Shown here in pieces: positions 45,944-55,861 of a DNA stretch of 64,000 bases (within the stretch, counting starts at the first letter, position 1; each line of letters starts with the position of its first letter). Under the pieces are notes generated by a model that did not search any database, was not told the origin of the DNA, and saw only the letters and a program-made list of their open reading frames with translations. This DNA is from CAWDDA01 sp963813345 (GTDB taxonomy: Bacteria; Acidobacteriota; Blastocatellia; RBC074), in NCBI GenBank assembly GCA_963813345.1, contig CAWEYR010000010.1:62001-126000 (forward strand), written 5' to 3'. A program made the position numbers and the translations under genes.

Positions 45944-46904
45944 TTACAGCAGGTGCGCAGGAAATAGCTTCGCGCAGTTTGTCGATGACGATCCGGCTCA
46001 GCTCGTCATATGAGGCGCTGATGGTGAACCCTGCAGCATTGCAGTGACCACCTCCGCCGAACTGCTCTGCAACGCGGGCGACATTGACGCGATTCTTCGA
46101 ACGCAAACTGATTCGATAGGTCGAAGCCGCGAGCTCGCGAAAAAACGCAACCGCCTCGACATCGCCGACAGTGAGCGGGTAGTTGATGATTCCGTCGGAG
46201 TCGTCTTCTGTTGCTCCGGTTTCATCCATCGCATCCTTGGTCATTTTGATCCACGCGATACGCCCGCTTTCGTCTCGTTCAAGCGTCGACAGCACGCGAC
46301 CAACCAGCTGCACTTTGGCATAAGGGTAGGAATAGAAGATCGCCTGCGAAAGCTTGGCAGGCTGCGCTCCGTGACGTACCAGCTCGCTCGCGATTTTAAA
46401 CGTTCTTTCAGTAGTGTTTGAAAAGTGGAACGAACCTGTGTCCGTAAGCAGCGCAGCATAGACACAGCTTGCAAGCTCTGGTGTGATCCTGGCTCCGATC
46501 GCCTTGGCGAGGTTGTAGACCATTTCGCCTACAGCCGCCGCCGTTGAGTCGATCCAGTTGATGTCGCCAAAAAGCTCGGTCGTAGAGTGGTGATCAATAT
46601 TGACCACGAACTCGCGCTCGAGACCTGGCAGGCCGGGCCGTGACACATCACTGCACTCAATCACAAAGACCGCGTCATACTTGCGATCGACCGCAGGAAC
46701 CACTCGCACCTCATCGGCACCCGGGAGTTTCGCGTAGGCGTGAGGTACCGTGTCGCACATCACCACTTCTGCATCCTTCTTGAGCCCTTTGAGTATCCAG
46801 CACAGGGCGAGCGACGAGCCCAGGCTGTCGCCATCGGGTCTGATGTGCGATGTAATCGCGAAACGATTTTGTTTCTCAATAGATCTCATAACCTGACTTA
46901 GCAT
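45918..46904 (-). CDS. nrnA: DHH-family oligoribonuclease / pAp phosphatase
   Basis: ATG 46904 (MLSQVMRSIEKQNRF) overlaps nothing essential and lies directly after the rbfA stop; an earlier ATG at 46940 lies inside rbfA. DHH motifs are SHIRPDGDSLGSSLAL and VVNIDHHSTTELFGDI; DHHA1 has the GGGGHCNAAGF motif near the C-terminus. The total is 328 residues. NrnA degrades nanoRNAs and 3'-phosphoadenosine 5'-phosphate in the cytoplasm. Its position after rbfA is conserved in many bacteria. Confidence 0.95.
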   Translation of the reverse strand: MLSQVMRSIEKQNRFAITSHIRPDGDSLGSSLALCWILKGLKKDAEVVMCDTVPHAYAKLPGADEVRVVPAVDRKYDAVFVIECSDVSRPGLPGLEREFVVNIDHHSTTELFGDINWIDSTAAAVGEMVYNLAKAIGARITPELASCVYAALLTDTGSFHFSNTTERTFKIASELVRHGAQPAKLSQAIFYSYPYAKVQLVGRVLSTLERDESGRIAWIKMTKDAMDETGATEDDSDGIINYPLTVGDVEAVAFFRELAASTYRISLRSKNRVNVARVAEQFGGGGHCNAAGFTISASYDELSRIVIDKLREAISCAPAVNGREIKPR

Positions 46905-46905
46905 A

Positions 46906-47358
46906 TCAACTGACTCCGGCTTCTTTCTCGCTTTGCGCAAGTGCGCTCTGCTCGTCGTCGCCCTCCAGGGGGCTTTCTGATGCGCCTTCCGAAGGCGTTT
47001 CTGTGCTGAAACCGGTTGTCTCCTTTTTCACTTCCTCGAGTATCTCTTCCATCCGCGCGCCCGTCTCGACTGATGGGTCGAAAACAAAAACCAACTCAGG
47101 GCTATGCCTCAAACGCATCCGCGAGCTCAGTTGCCGGCGGATGAATCCCGACGCCCTGTTGAGAGCCTCGAGCGTCCGCTTGACATCTTCCTGGGAACCG
47201 AGAACGCTGACGTAGACTTTTGCCTGACGCTGATCAGGGCTGAGGCGAGCACTGGTCACGGTCGCAAAACCAACACGAGGATCTCGTACCTCCAGCAGAA
47301 GTATCTCGCCGATCCTCATTTTCAATTCCTGTGCGAGCCTTTCGGCACCGTGAGCCAT
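46906..47358 (-). CDS. rbfA: 30S ribosome-binding factor A
   Basis: An intact 150-residue protein with ERLAQELKMRIGEILLLEVR, VGFATVTSARLSPDQRQAKV and RMRLRHSPELVFVFD, standard RbfA KH-like fold motifs. A C-terminal acidic tail of about 30 residues (Glu/Ser-rich) extends past the core. It helps 16S rRNA 5' end maturation. It sits directly after infB, as in most bacteria. Confidence 0.96.
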   Translation of the reverse strand: MAHGAERLAQELKMRIGEILLLEVRDPRVGFATVTSARLSPDQRQAKVYVSVLGSQEDVKRTLEALNRASGFIRRQLSSRMRLRHSPELVFVFDPSVETGARMEEILEEVKKETTGFSTETPSEGASESPLEGDDEQSALAQSEKEAGVS

Positions 47359-47362
47359 TAGC

Positions 47363-50204
47363 CTATAACTGGGTGGCGGCCACCTTTTCGGTAATGTAGG
47401 CTTCGATCACGTCGCCCACCTTGTAGTCGTTGAATCTTTCGATCGTAATTCCGCATTCAAAGCCCTGAGCAACTTCGCTCACGTCATCCTTGAAACGCCG
47501 CAGACTTCCAATCGGAGTATCAAAAATCACCACACTGTCACGAATCAGACGGCCTCGCGCCGTTCTCTTTATTGATCCGCTGGTGACCATGCATCCTGCA
47601 ATGTTGCCGATCTTGGGAACCCGGATCACGTCCCTGATCTCAGCCTTGCCGATGACGGTCTCCTTGATCGTCGCGTCCAGCATCCCGATCATCGCGGCAC
47701 GAATCTCTTCCTCAACCTTATAGATGATCGAGTGAAGCCGGATATCGACGTCTTCCTGCCTTCCGACCTCGTCGGCGCGCGCCTCGGGGCGAACGTTGAA
47801 CCCAATGATGACCGTCGCCGCACCTGCCGTCGTCACGTTAGACGCACTTGCGAGCAGAACATCGGACTCGGTGATCGCTCCAACGCCGGAACGAATAATC
47901 CGTACCTTGACGCGGTCCGTCGAAAGCTTGACCAGCGTATCCTTGAGAACCTCGACCGAACCCTGGACGTCGGCCTTCAGAATCACAAGCAGTTCCTTGA
48001 CCTCGCCTGCCTCGAGTTGCGCATGCAACTGATCGAGACCGCGCGCCGCTGTGCGCGAAAGCGCCTGCATTCGTGCTTTCGATTGACGAAACTCTGAAAT
48101 CTGCTGCGCCTTCGTAATGTCGGTTACGGCCTGGAATTGATCTCCGGCCGATGGAACGCCCTGAAGTCCAAGCACTTCAACCGGCGTCGATGGCCCGACT
48201 TCCTGCACCTGACGTCCGCGATCATCGATCAGCGCCCGCACGCGCCCGAAGAAATTGCCGACGATGAACGGATCGTGGATATGCAGTGAGCCGTTCTGTA
48301 TGAGCAGCGTCGCAACCGCACCACGACCGCGATCCAGCTTGGCCTCGAGCACAGTTCCCGTCGCCAGTCGTTTGGGATTCGCCTTAAGATCGAGAATGTC
48401 GGACGTCAACAGGATCATCTCGAGGAGCGAATCAATGTTCTGGTTCTTCTTCGCTGAAACCTCAACCATCGTAGTCGTACCGCCCCAGCTGTCCCAAAGC
48501 AGACCTCGATCCGCAAGCTCCTTCTTGACTCGTTCAGCATTGGCGTCGGGTTTGTCGACCTTGTTGATCGCAACAACGATCGGAACGTTGGCAGCCCTCG
48601 CGTGTTCGATCGCCTCGATCGTCTGAGGCATTACTCCGTCATCCGCCGCGACCACGAGCACAACAACGTCCGTGACCTTGGCGCCGCGGGCACGCATCAG
48701 TGTGAACGCTTCGTGACCCGGCGTGTCCAGAAACACGATGCGGCGTTGTTTGGTCGGATCATCGGGATTGGTCACGTCGACTGCATAGGCTCCGATGTGC
48801 TGAGTTATCCCGCCAGCTTCACCTTCAGCGACGCGCGCCTTCACGAATCGCATCGAGCAGGCTCGTCTTGCCGTGATCGACGTGTCCCATGACTGTCACC
48901 ACGGGCGCGCGCGTGTCAGTATCTTCCATCGCCTCAGGCGTGACTTCGAATTCTGACTCGATCGTCATGTCTTCGAACGCACCAACCGAAACGTCGAATC
49001 CGAACACTCGGCCGATTTCCTGCGCTACGTCAGGATTCAGCGTCTGGTTGATGGTCGCCATAATGCCGCGTTCAAAGAGCAGCGAAACCACATCTTTCGG
49101 TTTGACTTCGAGCTTGTCAGCGAACTCGCGAACCGTCGTTCCTTCGACCACACGAATCGGCTTGAGGTCTGTGGGAATCACGCGGACCTTTGGAGGCACG
49201 ATCGGTGTCGGCCCTCTGCGGGACGATATCTTGAGCTGATGTCCTTCCTGGCGGTCTGGCTGACCTCCGCGCGGTCGCGTGCTGTGCCGGCCCTTATGCC
49301 GCGTGTCTTTCGGCGGTATATAGACGCTTCGCTGTTGTGCCCCAGAAGGCAGTAAGTGAGGTTCGCTACTTGCTGAAGCGTCGGTTCTGACACTGCGCGT
49401 CAGACGCTCTTGGAGGTTGCCGGTCGATCGAGTCCCCGGTAGTACTCGTTCTGGGCGACGTGGATGTCGTCGAGCGACCCGCAGTCGTCGCGGGAGTCCG
49501 CGCCGCTGGAGTTGCCGTCGGAGACGCGGGTGGCCGTGGCCGCGGTGTCAGCCTGATCACACTTGTCCCAGCGGTCCGATCCGGAACTCGTGGCGGATGC
49601 GCAGGGGACAACGGTCGCGATGAAGGAGTCGGCGTAGCAGGAGGCGTAATTGTAGTTTCGGTTGTAGTGGTCGCTGGAGCCGGTTCAACGGGCGCGGTCT
49701 CTGCCTCAAGCGCCGGCGCTTCCGCCGCGCAGCAGCAGGCTCGATCTCGACCTCTTCAGCCTCTTCGACCTCGGGCTCGATAGGGACCAAAGGTGCCGTA
49801 TCAGGAACAGCAGCAGGAATCGGAGCCGGAGCTGGCGGTTGAGGAACAAGCTTCACGACGCGCGCGCGAGGCTGTTCGATAGTCTGAGTCGATGGCGCCG
49901 CCTCTACCTGCGGAACGGGAGCGGCTTCCACGACTTCGGGCTCTTGTGCTGGAGCGGCAGCCGACCCTTCCGCCGTTGGAAGCGGTGCCGTCTGCTTAAC
50001 AGTCTTGACGAGGCGCGCCGTGCGATGAATGTTCGGAGCGTCTTTCTTCGGGTAGTAGGTTTCCCGAATCTTCTCGGCAATATTATCGTCGAGCGTGTTC
50101 GATGGCACGCTGACATCGACGCCGAGCCGTCGCGCGTCTTCAAGCACCTTGCGGTTCTCGAGCTTCAATTCTTTGGCTAACTCGTAAATTCTGACCTTGC
50201 CCAT
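47363..50204 (-). CDS. infB: Translation initiation factor IF-2 (frameshifted)
   Basis: ATG 50204 has AAAGGA about eight bases upstream and opens VRIYELAKELKLENRKVLED, the IF2_N domain. A Pro/Ala/Glu-rich linker follows with several indels between about 49740 and 49200, where a third frame gives KDTRHKGRHSTRPRGGQPDR, and then PPKVRVIPTDLKP. The GTPase domain has VMGHVDHGKTSLLDAI, AGGITQHIGAY, FLDTPGHEAF and INKVDKPDAN; an indel lies near 48845 between G1 and G2. Domains II to IV are intact to 47363. The total is about 947 residues. As infB is essential, the indels probably reflect sequence errors in its GC-rich linker. Confidence 0.95.
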
Positions 50205-50227
50205 GGATTCCTTTGAGGCTGCATCAT

Positions 50228-51900
50228 TCACGCCTCGGTTTTCTGTTCAAGCTCATTTTCGTGGACGGCCTCAGACGGGATCTCGTCCTCGGCGCCCACG
50301 CTCACAGCTTTTTCATCGTGTTTTTCCTCAGAGACTTCGGCTGATTCAGTCGTTGCTTCAGCTTCAGTCTTTAGGTTGTTGTCGATCTCTTCGGCTTCCG
50401 ATTGCTCGTTCACCGATACTTCATCTACTGGCTGCTCCTCAGGAGCTTCCGATTCATCTGGCGCGGTCGACTGCTCGAGAGCGCCCTGTTCTTCATCTTC
50501 AGCTACGACGACTTCGCCTTCGCCCTCGCCCTCACCGCCTTCGTCTGCCCTCGACCGTTTCGCCCGCAGCGCCCTCTTCGAGTACGCCTTCTTCACCAAG
50601 CTCGGCTTCCTGAGCCTTTGCCGCGCGTGCATCTGCGATAGCGCGAGCATCGTCAATCAGGTCCTCAGCATCATCGAAGCTCAGATCCAGCCAGTCGCAC
50701 AGATCGTCGACAGCAACCTCCGCAAGTTGTTCGATCGTTTCGACACCGTGCTCAGCGAGGAGCTCAGAATCGGATGAGTGTAATCCCTTCGATCAGTGTC
50801 AACGGGACAACCGGTGCGCTGATGAGACGCTCCATCTGCTGAGCGATCTCCCGTTTCATCTCCTCTTCACTGCGGATATCGATGTCCCAGCCGACGAGCT
50901 TGGCGGAAAGTCTGACGTTCTGTCCCCGTTTTCCGATAGCCAGGCTCTGTTGATCAGTCTCGACAGTCACCTGAAGTTTCTTGTTCTCGAAGTCAAGAAC
51001 CGTCACGCGACTGACTTTGGCTGGGGAGAGTGCGTTGGCGGCAAAGATCGCGGGGTCTTCGGACCATTCGATGATATCGATCTTCTCACCCCTGAGCTCG
51101 CGAATGATCGATTGGACTCGCGATCCCTTCATTCCAACGCAGGCGCCGACCGGATCCACGTCTCTTTCATTCGAGACAACAGCGATCTTGGCGCGTTCGC
51201 CGGGCTCGCGAACGGCTGCCTTGATGACGACCGTTCCATCATAGATCTCAGGCACTTCCATCTCGAAAAGGCGCTTGATGAGCTCGGGGCTCGTTCGCGA
51301 CACTTCCACCTGCGGGCCTTTGGCTTCGCGATGAACTGTGGAAATGACAACACGAACGCGTTCACCCTGGGTGAACGTCTCGTTGCGCGATTGCTGCTGC
51401 TTCGGCATGACTGCTTCGATAGTGGAACCCAGATCGATAATGATCCGCCCACCTTCAAAGCGCTTCACATAACCGTTGATCAGTTCGCCTACGCGTCCGA
51501 TGTACTCCTCGTAGACGTTGTTGCGTTCCGCTTCGCGGACTTTCTGAAGGATGATCTGTTTGGCAGTCTGGGCGGCGATGCGTCCCAGGTCTTCCATCGG
51601 CCTCGGCAACTCGAGAAGATCGCCGACTTCAGCACCCTCTCCGACCTCGACATTGGCTTCTTCTACTGTCATCTCGCGCGCTGAATCAGCGACCTCGTCG
51701 ACAACAGTCTTGACTGCGAACAGTTCGACGGTGCCGTTCTCGAGGTTGTATCGCGCGTGTAGATCTTCTCCGGACTTGAACTGCTTTCGCGATGCAGTCA
51801 CAACCGCATCCTCGATCGCCGAGATAATGATCTGCGAGTCGATGTTCTTTTCCTTGCTGAGAAGCTCAATGTTCTGTGCAATTGAACTCAGAGTGTTCAT
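50228..51900 (-). CDS. nusA: Transcription termination/antitermination factor NusA with acidic tail (frameshifted)
   Basis: ATG 51900 opens IDSQIIISAIEDAVVTASRK, then an S1 region (GYVKRFEGGRIIIDLGSTIE) and KH domains (VGACVGMKGSRVQSIIREL; LAIGKRGQNVRLSAKLVGWD). After a break near 50765 another frame gives LLAEHGVETIEQLAEVAVDD and LCDWLDLSFDDAEDLIDDA, a helix-hairpin-helix repeat; a further break near 50570 leads to an approximately 110-residue Glu-rich tail ending in LEQKTEA. NusA with such an acidic tail is somewhat longer than usual. It lies 56 bases after rimP and before infB, without the ylxR/ylxQ genes often found in between. Confidence 0.93.
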
Positions 51901-51956
51901 ATTTCCTTATGATCAAAATGATCAAATGATCAAAACGTTCAATTATCAAACCTGGA

Positions 51957-52424
51957 TCAAAGCTCCAGATCAATGTTAGCCTTTACAATCATGCTCAGCG
52001 GCAGCCGGTGCCGCTTTCCCGTCTCATCCTCGAGGAGTGCCGCCGGCCCGTCTATGCTCTCCTGATCGAGTCCCACCAAAGTACCGTGGAAATTCCGTTG
52101 GCCAGCGATCGGTTCGGCCATCCGAATATGCGCCGGGTTTCCGGCAAATCGTTCGTAATCGGCGGCTTTGTAGAGTCCGCGATCGAGGCCCGGCGAGGCA
52201 ACCTCGAGTGTGTATTGGTGCGGAATCGGGTCTTCGACGTCGAGAAGAAGACTTACCCGGTCGCTTACGCGGGCGCAGTCATCGGCCGTAACACCCCCGG
52301 GCTTATCAATGAAGATGCGGAGAAACCTGTTCTTTCCCACCGTCATTTCGGCATGAACAAGTTCGTATCCTTCATTTGTGGTGACGCGCTCTATTATTTC
52401 CTGAACTCTCGGGTCCAATATCAC
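51957..52424 (-). CDS. rimP: Ribosome maturation factor RimP
   Basis: About 155 residues: VTTNEGYELVHAEMTVGKNR, LRIFIDKPGGVTADDCARVS and YTLEVASPGLDRGLYKAADY are characteristic RimP motifs. The start is uncertain: GTG 52424 is only one base from AGGGA, while TTG 52418 has a normal seven-base spacing. A stem-loop with U-tract ends about 12 bases upstream. RimP assists 30S assembly and is usually the first gene of the nusA-infB operon. Confidence 0.93.
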   Translation of the reverse strand: MILDPRVQEIIERVTTNEGYELVHAEMTVGKNRFLRIFIDKPGGVTADDCARVSDRVSLLLDVEDPIPHQYTLEVASPGLDRGLYKAADYERFAGNPAHIRMAEPIAGQRNFHGTLVGLDQESIDGPAALLEDETGKRHRLPLSMIVKANIDLEL

Positions 52425-52435
52425 GTCCCTGATGT

Positions 52436-52460
52436 GAAAAAGGTGGGCTCTCGCCCACCT
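52436..52460 (-). terminator. Stem-loop with U-tract just upstream of rimP
   Basis: On the minus strand AGGTGGGC-GAGA-GCCCACCT followed by TTTT. The eight-base perfect stem and U-tract are those of an intrinsic terminator. Its place between nusB and rimP, about 12 bases before the start, suits an attenuator of the rimP-nusA-infB operon. Confidence 0.7.
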
Positions 52461-52530
52461 CAGACGTAAAGATGATGATATCGGAAGGCTACAAGGAAAT
52501 CAAGCAAGCTGAAGCTCGTGAGCCGCAATG

Positions 52531-52621
52531 TTGGAGTGCGGCGGCTTGGCGCCGCTTTAGTCTCCTGCAGAATGATCCGATCGGGAGACTAAAGCGGCGC
52601 CGAGCCGCCGCACTTCAAATT
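52531..52621. repeat. Family 5 palindromic repeat
   Basis: Arms TTGGAGTGCGGCGGCTTGGC with GCCGCTTTAGTCTCC and GGGAGACTAAAGCGGCGCCG with AGCCGCCGCACTTCAA. Shorter family 1-like pieces flank it (CAAGCTGAAGCTCG near 52505; AGGCTCAGCTTGTAGCC near 52628). It sits inside the nusB-rimP gap. Confidence 0.88.
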
Positions 52622-52632
52622 GGGCTCCAGGC

Positions 52633-53088
52633 TCAGCTTGTAGCCGCGGTGGTTACTTGTGGCAAACCGGTTTCCGGATGCTCATCAATATCCCGCTTGA
52701 TGGCGTCGAGAATTCCATTAATGAATTGAGTCGCTTCGTGTGTTGAAAAACGGCGGGCAATTTCGAGGGCTTCATTGATCGCAACTGTCTTCGGCGTCTC
52801 GGGCTGGTAAAGGAACTCGTATACGGCCAGGCGAAGAAGATTGCGGTCTACCACAGCCATGCGCGATATGCGCCAGTGCTCGGTTCGCAGCTTGATTCGT
52901 TCATCAATCTCTTTCAGGTGGGAAACTGTGCCGAGAACAAGGTCGTTTGCGAATATGCGGACATCCTCCGCCCCGTCCGCCAGCTCGCTCCAGTAAGTCT
53001 TGAGCAGATCGTCGACCGGCACTTGAGCCATGTCATGCTGAAACAGCATTTGAAGCGCGCATTCACGCGCTTTTCGCCGGGCACCCAT
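52633..53088 (-). CDS. nusB: Transcription antitermination protein NusB
   Basis: An intact 151-residue protein with MGARRKARECALQMLFQHDM, RISRMAVVDRNLLRLAVYEF and TPKTVAINEALEIARRFSTH, all standard NusB helices. NusB binds boxA with NusE/S10 during rRNA transcription. It follows ribH by 29 bases, a frequent pair in bacteria. The C-terminal residues (TGLPQVTTAATS) are poorly conserved. Confidence 0.96.
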   Translation of the reverse strand: MGARRKARECALQMLFQHDMAQVPVDDLLKTYWSELADGAEDVRIFANDLVLGTVSHLKEIDERIKLRTEHWRISRMAVVDRNLLRLAVYEFLYQPETPKTVAINEALEIARRFSTHEATQFINGILDAIKRDIDEHPETGLPQVTTAATS

Positions 53089-53117
53089 AAGCTTTCAATA
53101 TACTGCCATGAAATTGC

Positions 53118-53582
53118 TCAGACCTCCCTGAGCAAGTTGCACATCTCGATGGCTGACATCGCAGCCTCAAATCCCTTGTTGCCGGCTTTCACGCCAGCCC
53201 GGTTGACGGCCTGCTCGACTGTATCCGCAGTAATGATACCGTAACTCACCGGCAAACCGGTCTCCGCTGCAGCAGCAGCGATTCCTTTCGTCACCTCGGA
53301 CGCGATGTATTCAAAGTGAGGCGTTTCCCCACGAATCACACAGCCTACACAAATGATGGCATCGAATCGTCCGGTCGCAGCGAACCGGCGGGCTGCGAGC
53401 GGAATCTCGAACGATCCGGGAACACGAATGATCGTGATGTCGTCATCGCGCGCACCGAGACGCCGAAGCGCGTCTTCGGCACCACTCACGAGCCTGCCGA
53501 CAATCAGTTCATTCCAACGGCTGGCGACAATCGCAAAGCGAAATCCTTCAGCGCTCAGCCGTCCTTCAAGTATCCTGCTCAT
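53118..53582 (-). CDS. ribH: 6,7-dimethyl-8-ribityllumazine synthase
   Basis: An intact 154-residue protein. FAIVASRWNELIVGRLVSGA, IIRVPGSFEIPLAARRFAAT, GCVIRGETPHFEYIASEVTK and the catalytic region GIITADTVEQAVNRAG match RibH. It condenses the two precursors of riboflavin in the cytoplasm as an icosahedral or pentameric complex. Other rib genes are not in the window. It lies directly upstream of nusB. Confidence 0.97.
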   Translation of the reverse strand: MSRILEGRLSAEGFRFAIVASRWNELIVGRLVSGAEDALRRLGARDDDITIIRVPGSFEIPLAARRFAATGRFDAIICVGCVIRGETPHFEYIASEVTKGIAAAAAETGLPVSYGIITADTVEQAVNRAGVKAGNKGFEAAMSAIEMCNLLREV

Positions 53583-53646
53583 ACCAGAATCTCAGTATAG
53601 TGACCACGCGTGGTCAAGGTCAAACATCCGACTCGCACATGATAGC

Positions 53647-54543
53647 TCATCGAGTGCTCAGCGATTGAGGCTTTGGATTGCGAGGATCTGAATAGTCATA
53701 AAAACCAAGTCCCGATTTCCGCCCCAGGAGTCCGGCAAGGACCATCCTCTTGAGCAGCGGAGGGGGCGCGAAACGTTGCTCACGAAACTCCTCAAACATG
53801 ATGTTGGCGATGTAGTAAGTCGTTTCGAGTCCCACAAAATCGAGCAGCGTGAACGGGCCCATCGGGTGCCCGCACCCGAGTTTCATCGCGTTGTCGATGT
53901 CAACGATTGTTCCGACACCGTTCTCGTACGCGCGAATTGCATCCAGCATGTAGGGAACAAGCAGGCGATTGACTATGAATCCCGAACGATCACTCGTGCG
54001 CACGACCGTCTTTCCGAGTGATTCCCCGAACTCGGCAGCTTTATCGAAGACTTCATCATCTGTGACGATCGTGCGAACTACTTCGACCAGCTTCATGATC
54101 GGGACCGGGTTGAAGAAGTGGAGCCCTACAAATCTACGCTGCCGTTCGAGCGGGACAGCTCTCATTATTTCTGTTACAGAGAGCGACGAGGTGTTGGTGG
54201 CAAAGATCGCGTCGCGCTTGCAGATGGCATCAAGTCTGGTGAACAGATCATTCTTGACGCCGAGGTTCTCGACGATCGCTTCGATTGTTATATCGACATC
54301 CGCCAGGTCTTCGATGCTCGTCGTTCCTTTGAGACGCCCGAGCGTCGCATCGCGATCCGCCGCGCTGACAGCCGCTTTGTCGACAAGGCGCGCGAGCGAT
54401 TGCTCGATGCTCTTCATTCCGCGCGCGACAAGTTCGTCACTCACCTCAACGAGTGTTACCTCGTAACCGCTTGCGGCTGCGACCTGTGCGATCCCCGATC
54501 CCATCAAGCCAGCACCAACGATGCCAGCACGTTTAATATTCAT
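53647..54543 (-). CDS. 3-hydroxybutyryl-CoA dehydrogenase family protein
   Basis: ATG 54543 has GGGAGG about seven bases upstream (GTG 54552 is less likely) and gives 298 residues. The NAD motif is GIVGAGLMGSGIAQVAAASG. Further: FATNTSSLSVTEIMRAVP, RFVGLHFFNPVPIMKLVEVV, GKTVVRTSDRSGFIVNRLL and LDFVGLETTYYIAN, typical for short-chain 3-hydroxyacyl-CoA dehydrogenases (PF02737/PF00725). It oxidises or reduces 3-hydroxyacyl-CoA in fatty-acid or butanoate metabolism. It is transcribed with rhomboid and ribH in the same direction. Confidence 0.95.
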   Translation of the reverse strand: MNIKRAGIVGAGLMGSGIAQVAAASGYEVTLVEVSDELVARGMKSIEQSLARLVDKAAVSAADRDATLGRLKGTTSIEDLADVDITIEAIVENLGVKNDLFTRLDAICKRDAIFATNTSSLSVTEIMRAVPLERQRRFVGLHFFNPVPIMKLVEVVRTIVTDDEVFDKAAEFGESLGKTVVRTSDRSGFIVNRLLVPYMLDAIRAYENGVGTIVDIDNAMKLGCGHPMGPFTLLDFVGLETTYYIANIMFEEFREQRFAPPPLLKRMVLAGLLGRKSGLGFYDYSDPRNPKPQSLSTR

Positions 54544-54567
54544 TACATACACCTCCCTTTGAGCGCG

Positions 54568-55830
54568 TCATTCGGGTCGCGATTCAACTACGCCGTATTT
54601 ACGTCCTGTCGACGAGACCCAACTGCGAAGTTCCTGGCTTGCCTGCGAAAACTTTTGCGCATTGTCGCGAAGGATTGATCGCCTGAGTGCCGCGTCCGAT
54701 TCAAGCAATGCCTTTCGCTGCACACGCAGCACATCGGCCAAATCGCGCCTGATGGCGTCTGCTGTTTCATCGGGCGCGTACGTCGACTCCAGCATTTGCG
54801 CAACCCGATCGAGTCGCTGAGTGACCTCATCCGTCTTGTTCGAATCTCTATCGGCACTAATCGATTGCTGCATCACTCGATTGGCTTCGTTGATGCTATC
54901 GAGAAAACTCCCGATCGAGGATGCACGGCGCGAGAGATGAGGAGAGCTGACTTGCCATGCGCGGAGAAAACTATAGCCGACAATTACAACCGAGATCGCG
55001 AGTACCGCGAGACCTATAGTGGAAATGCGTTCCTTCCCGGGCGCGATGTAAGGAATCAGAATCGCTGCAAGTGCGCCACATACCAGACCGCCAATGTGCG
55101 CTGAGTTATCGATGACAGGGACTGAGAAGCCAATCAGAAGATTGATTGCAATTACAGGAAGAACACCGCTGCCAAATCCTCGCCTGAATGCTGCCGGTAG
55201 CTCGTGTCTGTACTTGTAGCCGAAGACAGCGAGAACTCCAAAGAGACCAAATATCGCTCCCGATGCTCCAACGGATGGAATGCTTGGGTCCCGGCGAAGC
55301 AGCACGCTTCCGATGTAGCTACCCGCAACACCCGCAACTCCACAGAGAAGATATATGAGCACAAACCGGGCAGAGCCATATAGTCTTTCCACCTGAGGAC
55401 CCACCATCCAAAGTGCATACGAGTTGGAAGCGATATGAATCAACCCGCCGTGAATGAAGATCGGCGTGATCAGTCGAAACCACTCTCCCTGCTGGCTGAG
55501 AAGCTCATTTGTCTTGGCTCCAAACGCTACCAGGGTTGCCGGGTCGACGCCCGAGACAAGATTGGTCAGAAAATTTCCGCCAGCGGCGGCGGTCATAATG
55601 AGATAGATGAGAGCATTCAGTATGAGAATGGCGTAAGTCAGCGGCGTGGCGCGAGAGAAATAAGCTCGCGCGAACGCCTGGGTTGACCTCGCCTGGTCGG
55701 TCTCGACGACGGCCTGAACCGAGCGCATGCCGCAATTCACGCATTCGGGAGAGTTAGACGGTGTAGGCCGCCCACATCTCGTGCATATGCGAAACGGCCG
55801 CGGATCCGGGCCAACATTTTCCAAAGACAT
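54568..55830 (-). CDS. Rhomboid intramembrane serine protease with zinc ribbon
   Basis: ATG 55830 gives 420 residues. The N-terminus has a zinc ribbon (CTRCGRPTPSNSPECVNCG). The rhomboid core has six helices with HGGLIHIASNSYALWMVGPQ, the catalytic GASGAIFGLFG Ser and SAHIGGLVCGALAAI His. The C-terminal 120 residues form a predicted coiled-coil/helical region with many charged residues (RRDLADVLRVQRKALLESDA). The extended upstream frame encodes only repeat-derived sequence and is not used. Zinc-ribbon rhomboids are common in Acidobacteriota. Substrates unknown. Confidence 0.93.
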   Translation of the reverse strand: MSLENVGPDPRPFRICTRCGRPTPSNSPECVNCGMRSVQAVVETDQARSTQAFARAYFSRATPLTYAILILNALIYLIMTAAAGGNFLTNLVSGVDPATLVAFGAKTNELLSQQGEWFRLITPIFIHGGLIHIASNSYALWMVGPQVERLYGSARFVLIYLLCGVAGVAGSYIGSVLLRRDPSIPSVGASGAIFGLFGVLAVFGYKYRHELPAAFRRGFGSGVLPVIAINLLIGFSVPVIDNSAHIGGLVCGALAAILIPYIAPGKERISTIGLAVLAISVVIVGYSFLRAWQVSSPHLSRRASSIGSFLDSINEANRVMQQSISADRDSNKTDEVTQRLDRVAQMLESTYAPDETADAIRRDLADVLRVQRKALLESDAALRRSILRDNAQKFSQASQELRSWVSSTGRKYGVVESRPE

Positions 55831-55861
55831 AGTCCGCGATTCTATCCGATTTCGCTGTAGT

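Noticed and set aside
49417..50777. Long plus-strand open frames opposite infB and nusA
   Set aside because: They are antisense shadows of GC-rich, biased coding sequence; the minus-strand frames carry clear IF-2 and NusA motifs.
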